From the NCBI GenBank assembly GCA_030833305.1, contig JAURHL010000049.1, positions 1 to 11,355 on the forward strand: a stretch of DNA of 11,355 nucleotides, in the 5' to 3' direction. The stretch comes from Acidimicrobiales bacterium. GTDB taxonomy: Bacteria; Actinomycetota; Acidimicrobiia; Acidimicrobiales; Ilumatobacteraceae. The notes beneath the pieces are model-generated. The model saw nothing but the letters and a program-made list of their open reading frames with translations. It ran no database searches and was not told the origin of the DNA. This document shows positions 6,220-11,355 of this stretch, piece by piece. The position numbers and the translations under genes were made by a program. Each line of letters starts with the position of its first letter. Position 1 is the stretch's first letter.

Positions 6220-7274
6220 CAGGAGATCATTTCCTTGAGGGTTTCGATGGTCTTGGCGGCGTCGGGGCCTACCGGGTTCACCGACAACACCGTCACACCG
6301 GCCTCCTTGAACGCCGCCAGTCGCTCCTTGATGAAGCTCTTGGGTCCGACCAGGTTCGAGTTCGCCAGCATCTCGCGCGGAACGGCGGCGGCGGCTTCGT
6401 CCTTGCGACCCGACAGGTAGAGGTCCTGAATTTCGATGGCTTCCTTCTCGTATCCGTACTTCTTGCAGATGGTGTTGTAGAAGTTCTTGTCGCGCGCTCC
6501 CATGCCACCGATGTACAGCGCGGCGTTGGGTCGCGAGTAGTCGAGGATCTTGTCCTGCGCCTCACCGGTGAGCTTCTCGTCGATGGCCACCATGCCACCG
6601 GCCGAGATCTGCAAGCGCGGAAGGTTCGGATCGCGCTTGGCCAGACCCTTCTTCAGGTCGTCGCCCCACACGTTCTGGAACTTGTCGGGGTCGAAGAAGA
6701 TCGGCAACCAACCGTCGGCGACTTCGGCCGTGGCCTGAACGCTGAGGCCCATGAGGCTCGCCCACCAAATGGGAATGTCCTTGCGGATCTCCTGGCCCGG
6801 CTTGATGATCTTCAACGGCTTGCCGAGTCCGGTTCCTTCACCGGCGGGCAACGGCACCTTGACGGTCTGTCCGTCCATGTGGAACGGCTCCTCGCGGGCC
6901 CAGATCATGCGGCAGGCCTGGATGTACTCCTTGATGCGCTGCATCGGCTTCTCGTACGGCACACCATGGAAGCCTTCGATCACCTGCGGACCACTGGCGC
7001 CGAGACCGAGAATGAATCGTCCGTTGCTGACGTAGTCGCATCCGGCGGCGGTCATGGCCATGAGCGCCGCGGTGCGGCTGTACACGTTCACGATGCCGGT
7101 GCCGATTTCGACCGTGTTCGTCTTGGCGGCGAGATACCCGACCTGGCTGATGGCGTCGGCGCTGTACGCCTCGGCGATCCAGACCACGTCGAGTCCGGCC
7201 TTCTCCAATTCGACGACGCGATCGACAGCGGCATGGAAACCCCCGGCGTAATTGAGCATCATGGACAGCTTCAT
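6219..7274 (-). CDS. LLM-class F420-dependent oxidoreductase, Rv3520c-like family
   Basis: A 351-residue luciferase-like TIM-barrel protein opening MKLSMMLNYAGGFHAAVDRV. Family hallmarks are VWIAEAYSADA (31-41), NGRFILGLGASGPQVIEGFH (84-103), GEGTGLGKPLK (about 145-155) and YIGGMGARDKNFYNTI in the C-terminal third, followed by SGRKDEAAAAVP. These match the Rv3520c-type group of presumed coenzyme-F420 oxidoreductases; F420 rather than FMN is inferred from the family, not shown. The start is set by GAGGAGA just upstream of the ATG. It lies 47 bp downstream of the larE-like stop on the same strand and is coupled to the serine hydrolase by TGATG. The pair may oxidise or reduce, then hydrolyse, a common substrate such as a lactone or ester, which is inference. 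Confidence 0.92.
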   Translation of the reverse strand: MKLSMMLNYAGGFHAAVDRVVELEKAGLDVVWIAEAYSADAISQVGYLAAKTNTVEIGTGIVNVYSRTAALMAMTAAGCDYVSNGRFILGLGASGPQVIEGFHGVPYEKPMQRIKEYIQACRMIWAREEPFHMDGQTVKVPLPAGEGTGLGKPLKIIKPGQEIRKDIPIWWASLMGLSVQATAEVADGWLPIFFDPDKFQNVWGDDLKKGLAKRDPNLPRLQISAGGMVAIDEKLTGEAQDKILDYSRPNAALYIGGMGARDKNFYNTICKKYGYEKEAIEIQDLYLSGRKDEAAAAVPREMLANSNLVGPKSFIKERLAAFKEAGVTVLSVNPVGPDAAKTIETLKEMIS

Positions 7275-7277
7275 GGT

Positions 7278-7284
7278 TCTCCTC
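7278..7284 (-). promoter_or_regulatory. Shine-Dalgarno site of the LLM oxidoreductase gene
   Basis: GAGGAGA on the minus strand, with the GGAG core four bases from the ATG at 7274. It shows that this gene is read from a leader-containing mRNA, probably the larE transcript or a promoter in the 47-bp gap. Confidence 0.75.
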
Positions 7285-7294
7285 GGATGACGCG

Positions 7295-7307
7295 GGCCGG
7301 TACGGCC
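7295..7307. repeat. Small inverted repeat in the larE-LLM gap
   Basis: GGCCG and CGGCC arms around GTA, within the 47 bp between the two genes. No T-tract follows on the minus strand, so it is unlikely to be a full intrinsic terminator. It may be a weak hairpin or a chance G/C palindrome. Confidence 0.25.
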
Positions 7308-7321
7308 GGGACGAGCAAACC

Positions 7322-8173
7322 CTACGAGCGAGATGGGTCCGCCGACGAACCCTCACGGTCGGTGAGACCATTGTTGAGGTTCCCCGACCGGAAGCCCTCC
7401 AGGTCGATGGTGACATACCGGTATCCGGCCTTCTTGACCTCGTCGACGATGGACAGACGGGCAACCACCGCCCGCCCCAGATCGTTCTCCTCGACCTCGA
7501 TACGGGCAGTTTCGCCGTAGTGACGCACCCGTACCTGACGGAATCCGAGTCGATGCAACGCGGCCTCGGCCCGATCGACACGGCTGAGGATCTCGATGCT
7601 CACCGGGGTGCCGTACGGGACCCGACTGGCCAGGCACGCCGCGGCGGGCTTGTCCCAGGTGCGCAACCCGTCCAGGCGCGAGGCGGCGCGAACGTCGTCT
7701 TTCGTGAAGCCGGCCTGCACCAACGGGAAGACCGCACCGTGTTCGATGGCCGCGCGTTGACCCGGTCGATGATCGGCGAGATCGTCCAGATTCACTCCGA
7801 GCACCACGGTGGCCCCCTCGTTCGCGGCGATCGGCCCGACGACGTCCATCAATTCGGCCTTGCAGTGATAACAGCGGTCGATGTCGTTGGCTCGGTACGC
7901 CGCACGTTCCATCTCGGCGGTCAACACCGGCGTCCAACGCAGACCCCACTCGACGGCCAATTCTCGGCAATCGCGCTCCTCGTCACCGGCCAGACTGGGC
8001 GACACCGCCGTCACCGCGTGCGCACGGTCGGCACCGAGCACCCGATGCGCCACGGCGCCGAGGTACGCCGAATCGGCACCTCCGCTGAAAGCCACCACGA
8101 CCGAACCCAGGTCCCGGAGGATGCCCTCGAGCGTGGCGATCTTGCCGGTCAACGTTTCGTGGGCGCTGGACAC
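7322..8173 (-). CDS. larE: LarE-type ATP-dependent sacrificial/iron-sulfur sulfur transferase
   Basis: A 283-residue PP-loop pyrophosphatase-family protein. VAFSGGADS (27-35) is the ATP-binding PP-loop. CYHCK (101-105), HRPGQRAA (135-142), DKPAAACLASRVPYG (174-188) and the C-terminal YRYVTIDLEGFRSGNLN match LarE, which AMPylates the pyridinium dicarboxylate intermediate and inserts sulfur to build the nickel-pincer cofactor of lactate racemase-type enzymes. C180 aligns with the sulfur-donor cysteine of Lactobacillus LarE. C101 and C104 add the pair seen in cluster-binding LarEs. The GTG at 8173 is chosen because it lies six bases behind a -10 box and near where homology begins; the open frame extends to 8410 but would cross the divergent hydrolase gene. 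LarB, LarC and any racemase are absent from the window. Confidence 0.9.
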   Translation of the reverse strand: MSSAHETLTGKIATLEGILRDLGSVVVAFSGGADSAYLGAVAHRVLGADRAHAVTAVSPSLAGDEERDCRELAVEWGLRWTPVLTAEMERAAYRANDIDRCYHCKAELMDVVGPIAANEGATVVLGVNLDDLADHRPGQRAAIEHGAVFPLVQAGFTKDDVRAASRLDGLRTWDKPAAACLASRVPYGTPVSIEILSRVDRAEAALHRLGFRQVRVRHYGETARIEVEENDLGRAVVARLSIVDEVKKAGYRYVTIDLEGFRSGNLNNGLTDREGSSADPSRS

Positions 8174-8179
8174 GGCTCC

Positions 8180-8207
8180 ATCGTGCCACGAATCGCAGAC
8201 CGAACAA
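8180..8207 (-). promoter_or_regulatory. Leaderless promoter of the larE-like gene
   Basis: On the minus strand TTGTTC (8202-8207) is followed by 16 bp, then CACGAT (8180-8185), then six bases (GGAGCC), then GTG at 8173. The -10 hexamer lacks the leading T, but the spacing to the start codon is the same as for other genes here. The GGAG inside the six-base gap is too close to the GTG to act as a Shine-Dalgarno site. Confidence 0.45.
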
Positions 8208-8219
8208 CCTCTCGTTCGG
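8200..8219. repeat. Inverted repeat CCGAAC-N8-GTTCGG in the divergent promoter region
   Basis: Perfect 6-bp arms (8200-8205 and 8214-8219) around eight bases. It covers the larE -35 hexamer and lies about where the -35 of the divergent hydrolase gene would be. It could be an operator controlling both directions. No known regulator consensus is recognised. Confidence 0.4.
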
Positions 8220-8240
8220 GCAAACATCCCCGATCGAGGG

Positions 8241-8246
8241 CAGACT
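8241..8246 (+). promoter_or_regulatory. Likely leaderless -10 box of the alpha/beta hydrolase gene
   Basis: CAGACT, then six bases (CGGGGC), then ATG at 8253. It differs from TANNNT only at the first base. No Shine-Dalgarno site at useful spacing is present. No good -35 box is seen. Confidence 0.45.
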
Positions 8247-8252
8247 CGGGGC

Positions 8253-9146
8253 ATGGATTCGTCGCGCGAACGCTTTCCCCTCGAGGGCGCCGTGATCGAA
8301 CGCGTCCCCACCGGACAGGGTCCGGTCCTGCGCACCATCCAACGCGGCGAACGACGCTCCGACTCCCCCGTCTTCCTGCTGATCCACGGCCTGGCCTCGA
8401 ATGCCCGCATGTGGGACGGCGTCGGAGAGGCTCTCGCCCGTTCCGGTTACGCCAGCGTCGCGATCGACCTTCGCGGCCACGGAGCCAGCGACAAACCCGA
8501 TGACGGCTACGACTTCGACACGGTCTGTGGCGATCTCAACGGAGTCCTCGACCATCTGGGAATCGAGCGCGCGGTGTTCGTGGGGCAGTCGTGGGGTGGC
8601 AACGTGGTCGTAGACGCCGCTCACCAGCATCCCGAGCGTGTGGTCGGCGCGGTGGCGGTCGACGGCGGCATGATCGAACTCGGACGCACCTTCACCTCGT
8701 GGGACGACTGCGCGGCCGCGCTGCGCCCACCCAATCTCATCGGCACCCGGCTCGGCCGGATGGAAGCGGCCATGAGATCGATGAACGCTGATTGGCCCGA
8801 GACCGGAATCGTCGGCGCGCTCTCCAACTTCGAAGTCGTGAACGACGGAACGATCCGACCACATCTGATCTTCGAGCGTCACATGAGCATCCTGCGCGAG
8901 TTGTGGTCTCACCGTCCGTCGGAATTGTTTCCCCACATCGAGCGCCCCGTGCTCTTCCTTCCCGCCGATTCGGGCGACGTCGCCTGGACCAACGACAAGG
9001 AACTGGCCATCGATCGAGCCGTGGCCAGCTTGAAGCGTGGACGGGCGCACTGGTTCCGACCCGCGCACCACGACCTGCACGCCCAGCATCCGCAACGATG
9101 CGCGGACGTGCTCGTCGAAAACGTCGAGAACGGATTCCTGTCATGA
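8253..9146 (+). CDS. Alpha/beta-fold hydrolase
   Basis: A 297-residue alpha/beta hydrolase. VFLLIHGLASNARMWDGVG (40-58) contains the oxyanion-hole HG at 45-46. VAIDLRGHGASDKP (69-82) is the usual strand-4 motif. VGQSWGGNV (110-118) is the nucleophile elbow with S113. LPADSGD (237-243) probably carries the acid, and the histidine is H273 in AHHDLHAQHP (271-280). No signal peptide is seen, so it is cytosolic. The substrate (ester, epoxide, lactone or C-C bond) is not inferable. The start is the ATG six bases behind a -10-like hexamer; an open frame extending to 7881 is non-coding read-through across larE. The stop overlaps the next start as ATGA, so the hydrolase and the S51 fusion are almost certainly co-translated. 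Confidence 0.92.
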   Translation: MDSSRERFPLEGAVIERVPTGQGPVLRTIQRGERRSDSPVFLLIHGLASNARMWDGVGEALARSGYASVAIDLRGHGASDKPDDGYDFDTVCGDLNGVLDHLGIERAVFVGQSWGGNVVVDAAHQHPERVVGAVAVDGGMIELGRTFTSWDDCAAALRPPNLIGTRLGRMEAAMRSMNADWPETGIVGALSNFEVVNDGTIRPHLIFERHMSILRELWSHRPSELFPHIERPVLFLPADSGDVAWTNDKELAIDRAVASLKRGRAHWFRPAHHDLHAQHPQRCADVLVENVENGFLS

Positions 9147-10414
9147 GTCAGCCCCGACTTCTCACCATCATGGGCTCGGGCGAGACCGCGCCGACGATGA
9201 TGAAGCCGCACCGCGACCTCATCGCGCGACTGCCCGGAACCCCCAACGCCGTGGTTCTCGACACGCCGTACGGCTTCCAGGAGAACGCACCCGAGCTGGC
9301 GGGGCGCGCCGTGGAGTACTTCCGCAAGTCGGTGGGGCATCCCATCGAGGTGGCCGGACTCACCCGACTTCATGACGAGGACCCGCTCACCGTCGAACAG
9401 GGTCTCGACCGCATCCGTCGTGCCGACTACTTGTTCGCCGGACCGGGCAGCCCGACCTATGCCCTGCGGCAGTGGGCGGGCACGGCCGTGCCCGAACTCG
9501 TGCGCGCGAAGATGCGAACCGGTGGTGCGGTCACCTTCGCATCGGCCGCGGCGTTGACGTTGGGTCGTTTCACCGTGCCGGTGTACGAGATCTACAAGGT
9601 CGGCGAGGAGCCGTACTGGCTCGACGGGCTCGACGTGTTGGGCGAGATCGGTCTGAATGTCGCGGTGATTCCCCATTACGACAACGCCGAAGGCGGTCAT
9701 CACGACACCCGTTTCTGTTATCTGGGTGAACGTCGATTGCGGGTGTTGGAAGAGCAACTGCCCGACGACGCACATGTCATCGGGGTGGACGAGCACACCG
9801 GCGTCGTGCTCGACCTGGATGCCAACACCGCCAGCATCATCGGCAACGGCACCATCACCGTTCGCGTGCGTGGGGAATCCGTCGTCCACCGGTCGGGTTC
9901 GGTGATCAGCATCGATCAACTCCGCGATCCGCGGCGGGTGACCGGTTCTTCGTCGTCGACCTTGGTTTCGACGACCATCGCACCGACGAGCGTCGACGAC
10001 TCGATCGACCAGAACGCTCCGGCGTCGCTCGCCGGCGACATCGAGCGTTGCCTACGCGCGTTCGACGAGGCGCTCGCCGCGCGGGGTGCCCCGCGGGTGC
10101 GCGACGGCGTCGACCTCGAGGCCGCCATCCGGAACTGGTCGAACGACACCCTGCAAAGCTCCGAAATGGACAATGCGCATTCGGCGTTGCGCTCCATGAT
10201 CGTTCGTCTGGGTGATGCCGCCATCGGTGGACTCGCGGATCCGCGCGACGTCATCGGACCGTACATCGGGGTACTGCTGGAACTGCGGGCCGCGGTGCGC
10301 GCCGACAAGCGCTACGACCTGAGCGACCTCATCCGCGATCGTCTGGCGGCGGTCGACGTGGAAGTGCGCGACACGCCCCAGGGCGTGGAATGGGTGCTAC
10401 GCGGACCGCAGTGA
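9143..10414 (+). CDS. Peptidase S51 (cyanophycinase/PepE-like) domain fused to a CysRS-like C-terminal domain
   Basis: A 423-residue two-domain protein. Residues 1-245 resemble S51 serine peptidases of the class-I glutamine-amidotransferase-like fold: LLTIMGSGETAPTM (6-19), DTPYGFQENAPEL (40-52), FAGPGSPTYALRQW (98-111), VTFASAAALTLG (130-141) and IPHYDNAEGGHHDTRF (176-191). S134, in ASAAA rather than the usual SAGA, is the probable nucleophile and H178 the probable histidine. A polar, Ser/Thr-rich linker (about 250-295) joins a helical domain ending LLELRAAVRADKRYDLSDLI and RDTPQGVEWVLR. That is the pattern of the cysteinyl-tRNA synthetase C-terminal region, without any synthetase catalytic domain. 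It is far longer than a standalone S51 enzyme of about 230-270 residues. The start overlaps the hydrolase stop by 4 bp; the 3' end overlaps the convergent permease gene by 18 bp. Function is unknown; a dipeptide or isopeptide substrate is family-based inference. Confidence 0.87.
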   Translation: MSQPRLLTIMGSGETAPTMMKPHRDLIARLPGTPNAVVLDTPYGFQENAPELAGRAVEYFRKSVGHPIEVAGLTRLHDEDPLTVEQGLDRIRRADYLFAGPGSPTYALRQWAGTAVPELVRAKMRTGGAVTFASAAALTLGRFTVPVYEIYKVGEEPYWLDGLDVLGEIGLNVAVIPHYDNAEGGHHDTRFCYLGERRLRVLEEQLPDDAHVIGVDEHTGVVLDLDANTASIIGNGTITVRVRGESVVHRSGSVISIDQLRDPRRVTGSSSSTLVSTTIAPTSVDDSIDQNAPASLAGDIERCLRAFDEALAARGAPRVRDGVDLEAAIRNWSNDTLQSSEMDNAHSALRSMIVRLGDAAIGGLADPRDVIGPYIGVLLELRAAVRADKRYDLSDLIRDRLAAVDVEVRDTPQGVEWVLRGPQ

Positions 10415-11278
10415 CGGACCGTGGTGGTCCATGCCGGCCACGCGCGCACGACGACGAACGCCCGCGGCGGTGTACACCGCGATGAACACGATGGTTCCGG
10501 CGATGATGATGACCGCACCGCTCGGGACGTCGGCGTACCAACTGGCGTACATCCCCACACCGCCGAACACCGCGCCCAACACCGGCGACAACCACAACAT
10601 GCGTCCGAACGAATTCGTGAGCAGACGCGCGGTGACCGCCGGCAGCACGAGCAGGGCCGAGATCAGCAACACCCCGATCACGCGCACCGTCACCAGGATG
10701 GTGGCCGACAGCAGGATCATGAGAACCGCTTCCATGCCGGGCACGTTCACCCCACTGACCCCGGCCACCTCGGGATCGAAGGTGGTGAAGAGAAGCTTGC
10801 GATACAGGAGCACCACGACGACCGCGCTGACGACACCCACCGCGGCCACGGCCAGAATGTCGCCGGTGAAGACGCCGAGAACGTTGCCGAAGAGAACCGC
10901 GTCGATGCTGCGCTTGGCCTGACCGAACCGCGCTTGCAGGGCCAGACCCACCGCGAACGACGCCGTGGTGATGACCCCGATGGCCGCATCGGCACCGATG
11001 ATGCGCTTGCGCGACACGCGACCGATCATCAATCCGGAAACCACGCCCCACACCCCGGCACCGATGAAGTAATTGATGTTCAACACGGCGGCGAGCGCGG
11101 CGCCACCGAAGACGGCGTGACTCAACCCGTGGCCGATGTAGCTCATGCTGCGCAGCACCACGAACACACCGATCAAGCCGCACAGGGCCCCGGCCAAGGT
11201 GGCGATGAGCAGACCGTTGCGGAAGAACTCGAACGAGAACGTACGGCCGCGCGCCAAGAGATCGGAGATGCGGGCCAT
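10397..11278 (-). CDS. Metal (Zn/Mn) ABC transporter permease, ZnuB/ABC-3 family
   Basis: A 293-residue integral membrane permease. After a short polar N-terminus come hydrophobic helices starting NGLLIATLAGALCGLIGVFV (21-40). Then MSYIGHGLSHAVFGGAAL (45-62), the ABC-3 family signature, and FDPEVAGVSGVN (167-178), the loop expected to contact the ATPase. IGVLLISALLVLPAVTARLL (201-220) is the conserved pore-side helix. The family imports Zn2+, Mn2+ or Fe2+ with a ZnuA-like binding protein and a ZnuC-like ATPase; which metal is not readable here. A short tail contains DHH (284-286). The start is the ATG behind a clear leaderless -10 box. An upstream gene ends 32 bp away on the same strand and may belong to the same transporter. 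The 3' end overlaps the S51-fusion gene tail-to-tail. Confidence 0.9.
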   Translation of the reverse strand: MARISDLLARGRTFSFEFFRNGLLIATLAGALCGLIGVFVVLRSMSYIGHGLSHAVFGGAALAAVLNINYFIGAGVWGVVSGLMIGRVSRKRIIGADAAIGVITTASFAVGLALQARFGQAKRSIDAVLFGNVLGVFTGDILAVAAVGVVSAVVVVLLYRKLLFTTFDPEVAGVSGVNVPGMEAVLMILLSATILVTVRVIGVLLISALLVLPAVTARLLTNSFGRMLWLSPVLGAVFGGVGMYASWYADVPSGAVIIIAGTIVFIAVYTAAGVRRRARVAGMDHHGPSLRSA

Positions 11279-11284
11279 GTAGCG

Positions 11285-11314
11285 AGTCTACGACCGACTT
11301 GGTGCGCGAGTCAG
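11285..11314 (-). promoter_or_regulatory. Leaderless promoter of the metal permease gene
   Basis: On the minus strand CTGACT (11309-11314, four of six matches to TTGACA) is followed by 18 bp, then TAGACT (11285-11290), then six bases (CGCTAC), then the ATG at 11278. This is the best-formed leaderless promoter in the window. Its -35 box overlaps the stop codon of the upstream gene. Confidence 0.6.
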
Positions 11315-11355
11315 TGCTTGAAGTGGCGCTCGCCGGTGAACACCATGGCGATGCC
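11311..11355 (-). CDS. C-terminal end of an unidentified upstream gene (partial)
   Basis: The minus strand is open from the right edge and encodes GIAMVFTGERHFKH before TGA at 11311-11313. Only 14 residues are visible, too few to assign a family. Its position 32 bp upstream of the permease on the same strand makes a metal-transport partner (ATPase or binding protein) a reasonable guess, but the sequence does not show this. Confidence 0.45.
   Translation of the reverse strand, partial: GIAMVFTGERHFKH

Noticed and set aside
7295..7307. Intrinsic terminator after larE
   Set aside because: The stem is only five base pairs and no T-tract follows on the minus strand.
8174..8410. Longer N-terminus for the LarE-like protein
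   Set aside because: It would cross the divergent promoter region and into the hydrolase coding region, and the added residues do not resemble LarE.
7983..9095. 370-codon minus-strand frame opposite the alpha/beta hydrolase
   Set aside because: It overlaps both larE and the hydrolase in non-coding phases and shows no conserved motif.
10329..11183. 284-codon minus-strand frame overlapping the metal permease in another phase
   Set aside because: Arg/His/Gly-rich translation typical of a shifted phase; the permease frame has the family motifs and hydrophobic helices.
1..11355. Defence system, prophage, transposon or CRISPR array
   Set aside because: No nuclease, integrase, transposase, Cas-like protein, spaced direct repeats or terminal inverted repeats were found; the genes are ordinary metabolic and transport types.

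Overview
The window looks like chromosomal DNA of a high-GC actinobacterium, most plausibly from the Acidimicrobiia (Ilumatobacter-like). This placement is inferred from gene style: strong G/C at third positions, an F420-type luciferase-like oxidoreductase, MaoC and SDR lipid-catabolism genes resembling mycobacterial ones, and promoters that place the start codon at the 5' end of the mRNA. Genes are packed tightly. No gene-free stretch exceeds about 115 bases, and I see no tRNA, rRNA, insertion sequence, phage gene or CRISPR array.

Layout, left to right. (1) 1-1476, minus strand: a short-chain dehydrogenase (SDR) followed by a MaoC-type hydratase that runs off the left edge. Together these are the two activities of the (3R)-hydroxyacyl-CoA beta-oxidation step. 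(2) 1477-1588: a compact divergent promoter region, with a perfect 14-bp palindrome in the SDR leader. (3) 1589-5081, plus strand: a geranylgeranyl-reductase-family flavoprotein, a nitronate-monooxygenase/FabK-type flavoenzyme and an MFS exporter, in tandem. (4) 5023-8173, minus strand: a LarE-type sulfurtransferase, an F420-dependent LLM-class oxidoreductase and a class-C beta-lactamase-like serine hydrolase. The last two are coupled by a TGATG junction, and the hydrolase gene overlaps the convergent MFS gene by 59 bp. (5) 8174-8252: a second divergent promoter region with an inverted repeat. (6) 8253-10414, plus strand: an alpha/beta hydrolase and, overlapping it by 4 bp, an unusual fusion of an S51 peptidase (cyanophycinase-like) domain with a cysteinyl-tRNA-synthetase-like C-terminal domain. 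(7) 10397-11355, minus strand: a ZnuB-type metal ABC permease, and the last 14 codons of an upstream gene.

Two features stand out. First, five genes share the arrangement '-10 hexamer, exactly six bases, start codon' without a Shine-Dalgarno sequence, which points to leaderless mRNAs. Three of the minus-strand genes instead have good Shine-Dalgarno sites, so two initiation modes are interleaved. Second, the S51/CysRS-C fusion, coupled to an alpha/beta hydrolase, is the best candidate here for an undescribed function. The LarE protein also carries the three-cysteine arrangement associated with iron-sulfur-cluster LarE enzymes, and no other lar gene is in view.
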